Shown here piece by piece: positions 36,605 through 45,061 of a DNA stretch of 64,000 bases. Position 1 is the stretch's first letter. The number at the start of each line of letters is the position of its first letter. Below the pieces are notes generated by a model. The model was not told the DNA's origin. It searched no databases and saw nothing but the letters and a program-made list of their open reading frames with translations. Origin of the DNA: Palsa-147 sp049279675 (lineage in GTDB: Bacteria > Acidobacteriota > Terriglobia > Acidiferrales > UBA7541); the NCBI GenBank assembly GCA_049279675.1, contig JBAPOP010000168.1, positions 124,001 through 188,000 of the forward strand, in the 5' to 3' direction. The position numbers and the translations under genes were made by a program.

Positions 36605-37360
36605 ATGCCGCATATCGTTATCACCAATGATGATGGGATTTTCGCGCCGGGACTTCGGGCGCTGGTGAAGGGGCTTGAAGGCCTCGGCACCATCAGTGTG
36701 GTTGCGCCGAGCCACGAGCGCAGTGCGGCCGCGCAATCGCTCACGCTCCGCCAGCCAATTTATTGCGATCAAGTCGCGGAGCGCGAATGGGCTGTCGAGG
36801 GCACGCCGGCGGATTCGATGATCATCGCTCTTCACGCGTTATTCCCGGAGAAGCCTGACCTCGTGATTTCCGGAATCAATCGCGGCGGAAATCTTGGCGA
36901 GAATGTGTATTATTCGGGAACGGTCGGCGCCGCGATGGAAGCGGCCATCAATCACGTTCCCGCGATTGCGATTTCACTTTCGTATCGCGGGAAAGAATTC
37001 AATTTCGAGCCTGCCGCGCAATTTGCACGTCGGCTCGTGCCGCTGGTGTTGAAGGAAGGCATTCCCGCGGGAGTCCTTTTGAACGTCAACGTGCCCAATC
37101 AATGGAAGGGCGAAGTCCGTTTCACGCGCCAATCCTCGAAAATCTCGCGAAATCTACTTCAGCCAGGAGAGGATCCGCGCGGCCGCAAATACTTCTGGTT
37201 GCACGAGCACGAAGTGAAAGACGAAGTCGCCCCGGACACCGATTACGCCGCCGTCTTCGATGGCGCGATATCCGTAACGCCTCTCGAACTCGACCACACG
37301 CACGTTCCTTCGCTCAATCATCTCTCCCACTGGGCGAAAGAACTCGAAAAGAAAACTTAG
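36605..37360 (+). CDS. surE: 5'/3'-nucleotidase SurE
   Basis: 251 residues. N-terminal 'MPHIVITNDDGIFAPGLRALVKGL' carries the metal-binding DD pair of the family. Further motifs are 'VVAPSHERSAAAQSLTLRQP', 'EGTPADSMIIAL', 'VISGINRGGNLGENVYYSGTVGAAMEAAI' and 'GVLLNVNVPN'. SurE is a metal-dependent phosphatase of nucleoside monophosphates, cytoplasmic, associated with stationary-phase survival. The length is normal. It stands alone after tRNA-Pro and is convergent with the TldE-like gene; the 65-base gap holds no obvious terminator. Confidence 0.95.
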   Translation: MPHIVITNDDGIFAPGLRALVKGLEGLGTISVVAPSHERSAAAQSLTLRQPIYCDQVAEREWAVEGTPADSMIIALHALFPEKPDLVISGINRGGNLGENVYYSGTVGAAMEAAINHVPAIAISLSYRGKEFNFEPAAQFARRLVPLVLKEGIPAGVLLNVNVPNQWKGEVRFTRQSSKISRNLLQPGEDPRGRKYFWLHEHEVKDEVAPDTDYAAVFDGAISVTPLELDHTHVPSLNHLSHWAKELEKKT

Positions 37361-37425
37361 TATTAAATGTTGGGGGAGTGAATCGTGTTTGCGCGGAATC
37401 GTCTGCAGCGAATCGCGCTGGCGGA

Positions 37426-39165
37426 CTAGCGCGAACCCGAAGCGATCGGTGGCGGCGCGTATTCAGGCAGCTTGTCTTTCGTCGTATCAGCCCGCTTCAC
37501 TTCGAGATCGTCGAAAAGCAGCGCTGGCGCGATAACGGTCGCCGCGACGTTGCCCTCGCGATTCCGCACTTCGGTTTTGTCGCCGGTTGCGATCAGATCG
37601 TTGCGCAATTCTCGCGTATCCAGCTCGTTGAAGACCGCGCCGCGAACCAATTCCTCGTGTTCGTCGTTCACCCACACGCGATACAGCAGCCTCGGACTCA
37701 ATTCGTCTCCAAGAGTTTCGACGAAATAGCCGTAAGGCTTGCCTGCGTCCCGGCACATATCCACCAACTTCTTCTTCAAATCGGCGAGCGGCATCGCTTT
37801 CGACGAGCGCAGAAAAAGATTCCCGTAATGCGGCACTGCCGGTCCGCCGGGAACGGCGCGTCCGTGGCCATTCGACACGGGAAAGTCACGAATGGGCTCG
37901 CGGCCAATCAAGTAATTTACAAGCGTGCCCTTATCAATCACCGTCACCGGCATGGCCTTCACGCCTTCGTCATCAAAATTGTAGCTTCCGGTCAGGCTTT
38001 GCCCGTCGAAGGTTGCGATCGTCGGGTCGTCCACCACCGTGATGAAATCGGGGAGCACGCGGCTTTTGTAGTTGGAAGCATAATCGCCGACGGTCCTCGC
38101 CGTCCCGCCTGGTTCGGGCTTCACGCCCAGCACATTGCTTCCGACGAGCTCCGCAAACACGTCGTCACCGGCATCGGAACTGAAGAGCACCGGCCCGCGA
38201 TACTCCTCGTCCACGATTGGAGCATCCCGCAGTTGGGTCAAAGTCTTGAGCGCGGCCTCGGCCTCGGCGACAAATGCATCGGGCGTCAGGAGTTCCTTCG
38301 GGTCGCGCACCATATCGAATGGCGAACGCGCGAGAGACATGCCGTCTGGAGCCTGCGTGGAGGCGATCGTTGCGAGCGTGTACGAACTCCAACCCCGCCG
38401 CGCGACGCTTCCTTCCGTGTTGATGTAGTAGTCGTTCATCGCTGTAAAACGCAGCGTGGCCGAGACGGATTGCACGTCGGGATATTTGCGATAGAGCCCC
38501 GAAGCATCTTCGATCGCCTTGCGCCACTTCGGCCCGTCGGCGTCGAGCGTCACGAGTGGTTCGACGTCGACGATTGCCGGCGCTGGTGCAAAATCATTAA
38601 TCGTGGAATCGAGCGTCATTTGTTTCGAGAGCGATTGCTTTGCCGCGTACGCTTCGCCGGCTGCCTTGTACGCGCGGTCGGTGGCGCCCCAAAGCTGCTC
38701 GCGCAGCGCGAGCGCATCATTCTCGGATGGCGCAAAATCCACCACGCCCATTCCACCGCGGAAATAACTATCCTGCTTGTAATCGCCGATGCGAACGACG
38801 ACGCGAAGAACGCGCACGTGCGAGCGCGAATCCAATTGCAACGCGCCGAAGATCGCGTTGGCGCTGTCGCCATCCACATCGGTGACGCGGTACTCGATGT
38901 AATAGGGTGCCTGCACGCCGTCCATCTTCAGCTTTGCCTTGGAACGATCGAGCTCCGTGAACATGGCCTGAAGGACGGGATCGGATTTCGCTGCAGCCAG
39001 TGCAGCATCAGAGAAAACGGGAGCCGAATTTGAAGCAGGCGCTGGTGCGGCTGGAGCGTCGCTCTGGGCGCAAGCGGTTCTCGGCGTGAAAGCGACCGCC
39101 AGCAAAATCGCTGCGAGAGTGAATAGCGAATAGCAACAGCGGAGCAGCAAGCGTACTCGCGTCAT
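37426..39165 (-). CDS. Exported TldD/PmbA-family protein lacking the metal site (TldE-like partner)
   Basis: 579 residues with a signal peptide (LLLRCCYSLFTLAAILLAVAF, cleavage near ACAQ) and a Pro/Ala linker. The body follows its upstream paralogue: 'PVLQAMFTELDRSKAKLKM', 'APYYIEYRVTDVDG', 'YRGPVLFSSDAGDDVFAELVGSNVLG', 'PDFITVVDDPTI', 'GSYNFDDEGVKAMPVTVIDKGTLVNYLIG', 'SNGHGRAVPGG'. Where the paralogue has the HExxxH zinc motif, this protein has 'VFAELVGSN', with no histidines. The C-terminal ligand cysteine of TldD is also absent ('KTEVRNREGNVAATV'). So it resembles the inactive subunit of a TldD/TldE pair. It overlaps the upstream gene by ATGA (39162-39165), consistent with a heterodimer. 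Confidence 0.82.
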   Translation of the reverse strand: MTRVRLLLRCCYSLFTLAAILLAVAFTPRTACAQSDAPAAPAPASNSAPVFSDAALAAAKSDPVLQAMFTELDRSKAKLKMDGVQAPYYIEYRVTDVDGDSANAIFGALQLDSRSHVRVLRVVVRIGDYKQDSYFRGGMGVVDFAPSENDALALREQLWGATDRAYKAAGEAYAAKQSLSKQMTLDSTINDFAPAPAIVDVEPLVTLDADGPKWRKAIEDASGLYRKYPDVQSVSATLRFTAMNDYYINTEGSVARRGWSSYTLATIASTQAPDGMSLARSPFDMVRDPKELLTPDAFVAEAEAALKTLTQLRDAPIVDEEYRGPVLFSSDAGDDVFAELVGSNVLGVKPEPGGTARTVGDYASNYKSRVLPDFITVVDDPTIATFDGQSLTGSYNFDDEGVKAMPVTVIDKGTLVNYLIGREPIRDFPVSNGHGRAVPGGPAVPHYGNLFLRSSKAMPLADLKKKLVDMCRDAGKPYGYFVETLGDELSPRLLYRVWVNDEHEELVRGAVFNELDTRELRNDLIATGDKTEVRNREGNVAATVIAPALLFDDLEVKRADTTKDKLPEYAPPPIASGSR

Positions 39166-40880
39166 TGTTTTGCTCCGCTCTCCGGATCAGCAATCGGCGG
39201 CGGCAGAATCGGCGGCCGATTGTGCGACTGCGCGCGCTTCTGCACTTCCATTTCAGAGAAGAGCATTGCTGGAGCCGCCGCGGATACGGGGACCCATCCG
39301 GATTCCGCGCCGCACACGCCGTTGAACACGTCCGTCTTGTCGCCTGTCAGCTCGATGTGCGTAAGCGCCGCGAGGGGCGTTCCGACGATGTCCACGCCGC
39401 GCACCAGCTCATCCGGCCGTCCGTCTGCGTAGACACGCCATACCATCACAGGCAGCACCTGAAATGCCTGCGGCAGGCTGCGCATCGTCAATGTGAATCC
39501 GCCCTGAATGTCCTCGAAGTAGAGGCCGTACGGCTTGCCCTGTTTTTTGATGTCATCAATGAATTTCTGGCGGAGCTCGGCATCTGGCGCGGTTTTGGTC
39601 GAAGTGACGATGAGATTGCCCTGGCGCCCTGTGGGCATCAACCCCGGTTGGCCGCGTCCGTGGCCGTTCGATTGCGCGAAGCCTTTGAACGGCGTGCGCG
39701 ACGTCAGAAAATCCTTCAGGACTCCCTTTTCGATCAGGTCCGCGCGCGCAGCCGGTTCGCCTTCGTTGTCGAATTCATACCATCCGGCTAAAGGTGTTCC
39801 ATTCAATTGCCGCATCGTCGGATCGTCCACTACGCTCAAGAATTCCGGCAGAACCACCTGATTTACTTTTTTCGTGAACGTCTGGCCTTCGTTCTCGCCG
39901 CGTTGGCGATGGCCTTCGAGACGGTGGCCGAGCACTTCATGAAAAAAGACGGCGGCGGCGCGCCCGGAAAGCAGTGCGGGCCCATCGTACGGTTCGGCAA
40001 TCGGCGCTTTGCGCAGCGCCGCGAGATCCGCGGCAATCTTCTGAATGTCCGATTGAATCTGTGTTTCTGCCGGCAACTGGTCCGGCGTCAGCGCCTGATA
40101 GGTTTCTACGCGAAGCAGGTCCATCCCGTCATCGGCGCGCGTTTCGGCCTGGACGATCAGCCGAATCATCGTCGCCGGTGCCGCGACGGCGCTGCCTTCG
40201 GTCGAGACGTAAGACATCTCGCTCTTTGAAATCGAGAGAACCACCGTCGACGAGTAAACATCCGGATATTTGCGAAATTCAGCCGAGAGCCGGCGCAGGC
40301 GGTCTTCCCATGAATGCGTGTCGAATGGAAATTTCGGAAGGTTTACGTCCTTGTGGTCCTGCGGTTTCTCCTCGGAAAAATCGGCCGACTTGTCTTCTTC
40401 CTCCGAGCGCACCGCCGTATTCGTTTTCACTTTCAAATAGACGGGTGAAGCGCGTTTGTATTCCCGATCCGTGAGTTCCCAAAGAACGCGCGCGATCGCG
40501 TCCGGGTCGTTTCCAAGCGGCAGCAGCCCCGAAGTCATTCCCGACGCGCGATTGTCGAGATGCGTGTTGTCGAGAGCGGGTGTGCCGACGCGCATCACGA
40601 CGTCAGCGTTGCGGCGATGTCCCCCGCCTGAGACCAGTAGCGCTCCGTAAGAAGCCACAATCTGGAGCTCGCTCTGATCGTAAACCGTATAGCTCAGGAA
40701 ATACGGCGCAGGATCGGATTTCGCGAGGTCGGTCTTCGCGCGATTCAATTCCTTCTGCATCGCCGCGACCAGCGGATCGGTGTTCGACGCGGCCGGCCCA
40801 GCAGCATTTGCCGTAACGCTTAAGCACACGGCCGCAGCGAATAACAACCGAAAAAAGACACGAATTGGTTGGGTCATCAA
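39162..40880 (-). CDS. Exported TldD-family metalloprotease
   Basis: 572 residues with a signal peptide (MMTQPIRVFFRLLFAAAVCL, cleavage near ANAAG). Zinc motif HExxxH at H314-E315-H319 ('VFFHEVLGHRLEGHRQ'), followed by 'FLSVVDDPTMRQLNGTPLAGWYEFDNEGEPAARADLI' and 'FAQSNGHGRGQPG'. The C-terminal Cys of TldD appears in 'FNGVCGAESGWVPVS'. Cytoplasmic TldD/TldE degrades short linear peptides and trims peptide-derived products; this version is predicted to be periplasmic. It lies on the same strand, 161 bases after pqqE, followed by the metal-site-less partner. A role in peptide trimming near PQQ synthesis is possible, but the signal peptide argues against a direct step on cytoplasmic PqqA. Confidence 0.85.
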   Translation of the reverse strand: MMTQPIRVFFRLLFAAAVCLSVTANAAGPAASNTDPLVAAMQKELNRAKTDLAKSDPAPYFLSYTVYDQSELQIVASYGALLVSGGGHRRNADVVMRVGTPALDNTHLDNRASGMTSGLLPLGNDPDAIARVLWELTDREYKRASPVYLKVKTNTAVRSEEEDKSADFSEEKPQDHKDVNLPKFPFDTHSWEDRLRRLSAEFRKYPDVYSSTVVLSISKSEMSYVSTEGSAVAAPATMIRLIVQAETRADDGMDLLRVETYQALTPDQLPAETQIQSDIQKIAADLAALRKAPIAEPYDGPALLSGRAAAVFFHEVLGHRLEGHRQRGENEGQTFTKKVNQVVLPEFLSVVDDPTMRQLNGTPLAGWYEFDNEGEPAARADLIEKGVLKDFLTSRTPFKGFAQSNGHGRGQPGLMPTGRQGNLIVTSTKTAPDAELRQKFIDDIKKQGKPYGLYFEDIQGGFTLTMRSLPQAFQVLPVMVWRVYADGRPDELVRGVDIVGTPLAALTHIELTGDKTDVFNGVCGAESGWVPVSAAAPAMLFSEMEVQKRAQSHNRPPILPPPIADPESGAKQ

Positions 40881-40952
40881 TTAGTTCCTGAAATCAAGGG
40901 AAGCACGCGGGGCATTTGAGCGAGTCATTATGCGCTATTGCGGCGGTGCCAG

Positions 40953-40982
40953 CAAATTCAACATGCGTCATGTGTGAATTTG
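40953..40982. promoter_or_regulatory. Long imperfect hairpin upstream of the TldD-like gene
   Basis: CAAATTCA-ACATG (40953-40965) pairs with CATGT-G-TGAATTTG (40969-40982) with one bulged base and a 3-base loop, i.e. 13 pairs. It lies between pqqE (stop at 41042) and the TldD-like start (40880). There is no T-tract on the minus side, so it is more likely an operator or mRNA element than a terminator. Confidence 0.4.
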
Positions 40983-41041
40983 ACGCTATTTCTGAAGGAT
41001 GGGTTACCCGAACAATTACTAAGGCGTTTGCAAATCGCCAA

Positions 41042-42136
41042 TCACGACGGATTCACGCGGTAAATCCACTTCTGTGACGAATCTAGCGCGGGAGTGGCGG
41101 GCGCATTCGCCTTTTCGAGAATTTCAGTGACGATGCCGTGCGACGGCGCGAGCGAGCAGACCGGATCGGTCACGTTCGCGTCCCCCGCCAGAAGAAGCGC
41201 CTGGCACCGGCATCCGCCAAAATCGAGAGTTCTGCGATCGCAGCTCCGGCATGGCTCCGGCATCCAGTCTTCGCCGCGGAATCTTGTAAATGACGGCGAT
41301 TGCTCCCAGATCCATTCGACCGATCGCTCCGTGATTTTCTCGAATTGCATTCCAGGAATCACGCCGGCGGCGTGGCAGGGAAGCGCGTGGCCCGAAGGAT
41401 CGATCAGCATGAGCTTTCGCCCCCATCCGCCCATGCACGCCTTTGGGAATATCGCATAGTAATCGGGCACGACGTACTCGATGCGCATTCGCCCGCGCAA
41501 TCGCTCTTCAGCCGCGCGGATAATTTCGAGCGACCGTTCAACCTGCTCGCGCGACGGCAGAAGCGATTCGCGATTCTCGATCGCCCAACCGTAATACTGC
41601 ACGTGCGCGATTTCCAGCCGATGCGCTCCAAGCTGCTCGGCAAGTGCGATCATTTCTTCCAGGCGCGCGAGATTTCGCCGGTGAACCACGATGTTCATCG
41701 TGAAGGCGAGGCGATGTTTCGCGATTTCCGCCGCAATGGCCAGCTTTCGTTCGTGCGCCGCCGCGCCCGCGAATTCATTGGCCGGCTCCTCGCGCGAATC
41801 CTGAAAGCTCAGTTGAATATGATCGAGGCCCGCTCTCACAAGCGCATCGAGGCGCTCCGCAGTAAGCCCGATGCCAGAGGTGATCAAATTCGTGTAAAGC
41901 CTGGCGTTACGCGCGGCCGCAACCAGTTCCGTCAAATCCGCGCGCGCGAGCGGCTCGCCGCCCGTTAAATCCAGTTGCAGCGCGCCAAGCGCCGCGGCCT
42001 GCTTGAACGCTTCAATCCACACTTTGGCCGGCAATTCCTCCGCGCGCGATTTCATCTCAAGCGGATTCGAGCAATAAACGCAGTGCAGCGGGCAGCGGTG
42101 AGTGATTTCAGCGATCAGTGCGAGCGGGCCGGCCAT
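41042..42136 (-). CDS. pqqE: PQQ biosynthesis radical-SAM protein PqqE
   Basis: 364 residues. The radical-SAM cluster motif is CPLHCVYC near residue 14, then 'LDLTGGEPLARADL'. SPASM/auxiliary cluster cysteines lie in 'PKACMGGWG', 'LPCHAAGVIPG' and 'CRSCDRRTLDFGGCRCQAL'. PqqE forms the carbon-carbon bond between Glu and Tyr of PqqA with PqqD as chaperone. The length matches the family. It is the last gene of pqqABCDE, starting 2 bases after the pqqD stop. All cluster-binding cysteines appear present. Confidence 0.96.
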   Translation of the reverse strand: MAGPLALIAEITHRCPLHCVYCSNPLEMKSRAEELPAKVWIEAFKQAAALGALQLDLTGGEPLARADLTELVAAARNARLYTNLITSGIGLTAERLDALVRAGLDHIQLSFQDSREEPANEFAGAAAHERKLAIAAEIAKHRLAFTMNIVVHRRNLARLEEMIALAEQLGAHRLEIAHVQYYGWAIENRESLLPSREQVERSLEIIRAAEERLRGRMRIEYVVPDYYAIFPKACMGGWGRKLMLIDPSGHALPCHAAGVIPGMQFEKITERSVEWIWEQSPSFTRFRGEDWMPEPCRSCDRRTLDFGGCRCQALLLAGDANVTDPVCSLAPSHGIVTEILEKANAPATPALDSSQKWIYRVNPS

Positions 42137-42138
42137 GG

Positions 42139-42417
42139 CTAAAAATCGATGGCGCGGCGGTTGTGCAGATGTTCGAGGAACCCGGCGACGTCGTCTTCAA
42201 TTTTCTTAGGATCGGCTGCGCCAAATTGTTTTTGCAGCAAGCGGATGATCTCTTCGAAAGTATGCTCGCCGTCGCAACTGCGCACGATCTGAAGCCCCGG
42301 CCCTTTCAGCTTAAGCGCCCCTTCGGGCATGAGCAGCGTCGCCTCTTGATTCGGCGCATCGCTCAAGCGGCATCCGGGAGCGAGCCGCGGCTTCGAATCC
42401 AGCGCAGGTCGCGGCAT
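42139..42417 (-). CDS. pqqD: PqqD peptide chaperone
   Basis: 92 residues. The start at 42417 was chosen because its ATG overlaps the pqqC stop (TGATG) and the product begins 'MPRPALDSKPRLAPGCRLSD', the usual PqqD opening. The core is 'ATLLMPEGALKLKGPGLQIVRSCDGEHTFEEIIRLLQKQF' and it ends 'GFLEHLHNRRAIDF'. PqqD is a RiPP recognition element that binds PqqA and presents it to PqqE. A longer reading upstream lies inside pqqC and is not family-like. Confidence 0.93.
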   Translation of the reverse strand: MPRPALDSKPRLAPGCRLSDAPNQEATLLMPEGALKLKGPGLQIVRSCDGEHTFEEIIRLLQKQFGAADPKKIEDDVAGFLEHLHNRRAIDF

Positions 42418-43163
42418 CACTTTTCCTCGGGCCGAAACGCGCCCGGCGGCGGCCATCCCGGCTCGACGTACGCAAAATACAGCGCATCCAATTGCGCCCA
42501 GAGAATGTCGCATTTCGCGCGCAAAGCATTGCAAGCGAGTTCCTGCTGTTCGGAAGTTTCCGCGTGCTTCAGAACCCAATCAAGCGCGAAGTCCGCGTCC
42601 TCCGGAGCCTGCGTCGTGCGCGCTTCGAAATAACTCAATCCGCCCGCGAGCCACGGATAATGTTTTCGCAGCGCGTCCATTCTCAGCACGATCAGCGAGC
42701 CCGCAAACATTTCCGTCAGCGACGACGCAACAGCTTCGAGCAGCGATTTCTCCGACACAAAATGAACGTACGCTTCGACCGCATATCGCGTCGCCGGCAG
42801 CACGCCTTCGCCGCGAACCGCTTGCTCGCGCGAGAGGCCCGTGGCCTCGACGAGCCGCAGCCATTTCTCGATCCCTCCGGGTTTGCCGGCCTCGCCATCG
42901 TGGTCAATGATTCGCTTTCGCCACGCGCGGCGCAGATCCGCATCATCGCAACGCGCAAGAATCGCCGCATCTTTGAGCGGAATATGGCTCTGGTAGCAGT
43001 AGCGGTTCAGCGCCCACGCTTGCAATTGCCCACGAGTGAGCTTGCCTTCATGCATCCTCAGATGAAACGGATGGCGATTGTGGTAGCGCTCTTCGCCGAT
43101 TTTCTTGAGGCGCGCAACGAGATCGTCCCCGGGTGCGGCCGCGGATTGCGCTTGAGGATTCAT
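42417..43163 (-). CDS. pqqC: Pyrroloquinoline-quinone synthase PqqC
   Basis: 248 residues from ATG 43163, which overlaps the pqqB stop (ATGA). It carries out the last step, cofactor-free oxidation and ring closure of AHQQ to PQQ. Family markers are 'RYHNRHPFHLRMHEGKLTRGQLQAWALNRYCYQ', 'IPLKDAAILARC', 'RRAWRKRIIDHDG', 'WLRLVEATGLSRE', 'AVEAYVHFV' and 'LASSLTEMFAG'-type helices (here VASSLTEMFAGSLI). The length is normal. The longer upstream reading from 43199 runs into pqqB and is not preferred. Confidence 0.95.
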   Translation of the reverse strand: MNPQAQSAAAPGDDLVARLKKIGEERYHNRHPFHLRMHEGKLTRGQLQAWALNRYCYQSHIPLKDAAILARCDDADLRRAWRKRIIDHDGEAGKPGGIEKWLRLVEATGLSREQAVRGEGVLPATRYAVEAYVHFVSEKSLLEAVASSLTEMFAGSLIVLRMDALRKHYPWLAGGLSYFEARTTQAPEDADFALDWVLKHAETSEQQELACNALRAKCDILWAQLDALYFAYVEPGWPPPGAFRPEEK

Positions 43164-44086
43164 AGCTCGATTTCCATGCCATCGCACGCAATTTCCCACC
43201 CGGCCGCAATCACTTGCCGGTATTCGTCGCTGTCTTCGTCCAGGAGCGGATTCGTATTGTTCACGTGATAGAAGATTTTGCGCGTCCTTTTCAGCTTCGC
43301 CAGTGCTTCGAGTGGTCCGCCGCGGCCCGATATCGGCACATGCCCCATTTCGCGCGCCGTCTTGCCCTCTTTGCGCGTGCGCACCAATTCATCATCGGTC
43401 CAGAACGTGCCGTCAATCAAGATCGCGTCGCAGCGGTCCCATTCCGCGAGCCAGCGCTCGTCAATGCGCGGCAGGCTGGACGCGCAAAAGACTCTGCGTT
43501 CGTTTGCCTCGATAAATAATCCCAAGACCGCCTCATCCGGTTTCGCATTCGCGCCATCGGATTTGCGCGCGTAAGCGGGAATACTCCCGCCGATTGAGAC
43601 CGGCAAGATTGTGAGATGCAGACTGTCGCCGTCCGGAGACTTCAACTCGTGCCGCGCATCCGGAACTATCGTTTCCCATTGTGCCTGCTTCTCGGTCTGA
43701 TGGAGCGCACGGAAAATGGAATTCTCTTCGCGCAAAATTTGCTGGATCGTCGAGGCCGCATAAATTTGCAGCGGCTGAAATTCGCGGAGATGAAGAAGGC
43801 CGATCACCTGATCGATGTCAGCGCTCGTCAGCACCACAGCGGCAATCGGGGAATCGCGCGGCGATTTTTCTGGCTGAAGTTGAGGATCGGAAAGAATCTG
43901 CGTGCGGAGATCAGGCGACGCGCCAATCAGGCACCACGGCCGGCCTTCCGCGCGAACGGCAATCTGCGCTTGCGAGCGAGCATGTCCATGAAATTTACCT
44001 GCGCGCAGGCGGGCACAATTCGAACACGCGCAGTTCCACTGGGGAAAGCCTCCCCCGGCCGCAGAGCCGAGGATCTTGACCTGCAT
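43160..44086 (-). CDS. pqqB: PQQ biosynthesis protein PqqB
   Basis: 308 residues, starting 'MQVKILGSAAGGGFPQWNCACSNC', the invariant PqqB opening. Metallo-beta-lactamase-fold features are 'VVLTSADIDQVIGLLHLREFQPLQIY', 'DAILIDGTFWTDDEL', 'MGHVPISGRGGPLEAL' and 'FYHVNNTNPLLDEDS'. PqqB is a non-heme iron hydroxylase acting on the Glu-Tyr intermediate. CxCxxC-like zinc cysteines (CACSNC) are present near the N-terminus. It lies 7 bases after pqqA and is coupled to pqqC. Confidence 0.96.
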   Translation of the reverse strand: MQVKILGSAAGGGFPQWNCACSNCARLRAGKFHGHARSQAQIAVRAEGRPWCLIGASPDLRTQILSDPQLQPEKSPRDSPIAAVVLTSADIDQVIGLLHLREFQPLQIYAASTIQQILREENSIFRALHQTEKQAQWETIVPDARHELKSPDGDSLHLTILPVSIGGSIPAYARKSDGANAKPDEAVLGLFIEANERRVFCASSLPRIDERWLAEWDRCDAILIDGTFWTDDELVRTRKEGKTAREMGHVPISGRGGPLEALAKLKRTRKIFYHVNNTNPLLDEDSDEYRQVIAAGWEIACDGMEIEL

Positions 44087-44093
44087 TTACCGC

Positions 44094-44171
44094 TTACAGC
44101 TCTGCGTTGGCGTAGGAGCTAATTTCGCAATTGAGGTTGACTTCTTCAAAACTCGGTGTAATCCACTCCAT
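44094..44171 (-). CDS. pqqA: PqqA, PQQ precursor peptide (25 residues)
   Basis: A 25-codon gene at the head of the cluster, preceded by a strong ribosome-binding site (GGAGGAGCCGC then ATG). The peptide opens MEWITPSFEEV and carries Glu16 and Tyr20 in 'CEISSY', the exact E-x3-Y spacing whose side chains are joined to form PQQ, and ends YANAEL. The opening 'W-x-x-P-x-F-E-E' is also typical. A cysteine precedes the Glu. pqqB starts 7 bases after the stop. The overlapping 64-codon reading in another frame is spurious. Confidence 0.95.
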   Translation of the reverse strand: MEWITPSFEEVNLNCEISSYANAEL

Positions 44172-44206
44172 GCGGCTCCTCCGATTCCGGTTCCAATTTC
44201 ATTCAA

Positions 44207-44236
44207 ATGATACAAGCTTGCGCCAGCGTGCCGCAA
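44207..44236 (-). promoter_or_regulatory. Candidate promoter of the pqq operon
   Basis: On the minus strand TTGCGG (44231-44236) and TATCAT (44207-44212) are 18 bases apart, matching the sigma-70 consensus at 3 of 6 and 5 of 6 positions, and lie 36 bases upstream of the pqqA ATG. The -35 box is weak. Confidence 0.4.
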
Positions 44237-44384
44237 CGTGATTCTTGATGTGCGCACTTGGTATCTCGCCTTGAAATCCAATTGCTGCTCATCCGCTGCT
44301 CCAAGTGCCCGCGGCTCCCAAACTAAGGCCGAAAAATCTTGTTAACACACGGCATCCCAGCCGCGTCTACCTTTTCGGAGTTAT

Positions 44385-45050
44385 TTGCGCGCAGTCCATG
44401 GCATAAACGTGGGTAGTAATATCGAATTTCGCGCGACCGCCGCAACGTCGCGGTTGGCTGCCTTGAGCGTATCGCCGGTTCCGGAAAGCCCTGACGCTTC
44501 ACTCGTCGCCGCAGCGCGGGCGGGAGATACCGGCGCGTTCGGCGATCTCTACGCGCGTTATTCGCGGCTGATCCACGGAATTCTCCTAGCGCGAGTGCCG
44601 CCGTCCGAAGTGGACGATCTCGTCCACGATGTTTTTCTTTGCGCATTTGCGCGTCTCTCTGATCTTCGCGATGCTTCGCGATTCGGCGCGTGGCTCGGCA
44701 CGATCGCGCGGAATCTCTCGAACGATTTTCACCGCCAGTCGCGCCCGCGGCTTGAGGTGAATCAAGATTTCTCTGAAGTTGAGATCCAAGATCGCGCGTC
44801 CGATTCCCGCGACGACGCGGACGCGATCGCCGCCCTCGAAGCCATTCGCGCCCTGCCCGAGAGTTATCGCGAAACGCTGCTCCTGCGTCTCGTTGAAGGT
44901 ATGAGCGGGCCCGAAATCGCCTCGCGCACGGGACTCTCGCACGGCTCCGTGCGCGTCAATCTACATCGCGGCATGCAGATGCTTCGCGAAAAGCTAGACG
45001 AACACGCGCGCCCCGGCACACGAATCGATTCCGTGCGTGACGGTAAATGA
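44385..45050 (+). CDS. ECF-type RNA polymerase sigma factor
   Basis: 221 residues from a TTG start with GGAG four bases upstream. Region 2: 'AGDTGAFGDLYARYSRLIHGILLARVPPSEVDDLVHDVFLCAFARL', then 'FGAWLGTIARNLSNDFHRQ'. Region 4: 'ALEAIRALPESYRETLLLRLVEGMSGPEIASRTGLSHGSVRVNLHRGMQMLREKL'. It has no anti-sigma-like extension. It is followed 11 bases later by a FecR-type membrane protein with a good ribosome-binding site, the usual sigma/regulator pairing. The target promoters are unknown. It is divergent from pqqA with a 213-base gap. Confidence 0.92.
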   Translation: MRAVHGINVGSNIEFRATAATSRLAALSVSPVPESPDASLVAAARAGDTGAFGDLYARYSRLIHGILLARVPPSEVDDLVHDVFLCAFARLSDLRDASRFGAWLGTIARNLSNDFHRQSRPRLEVNQDFSEVEIQDRASDSRDDADAIAALEAIRALPESYRETLLLRLVEGMSGPEIASRTGLSHGSVRVNLHRGMQMLREKLDEHARPGTRIDSVRDGK

Positions 45051-45061
45051 GGTGAAATGAA

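Noticed and set aside
37102..39033. 643-codon plus-strand open frame opposite the TldE-like gene
   Set aside because: Antisense shadow caused by codon bias in GC-rich DNA. The minus strand encodes a clear protein with signal peptide and family motifs, and the plus frame is His/Arg-rich without domains.
44087..44281. 64-codon minus-strand reading over pqqA
   Set aside because: Out of frame with the 25-codon pqqA, which has the E-x3-Y motif and a strong ribosome-binding site.
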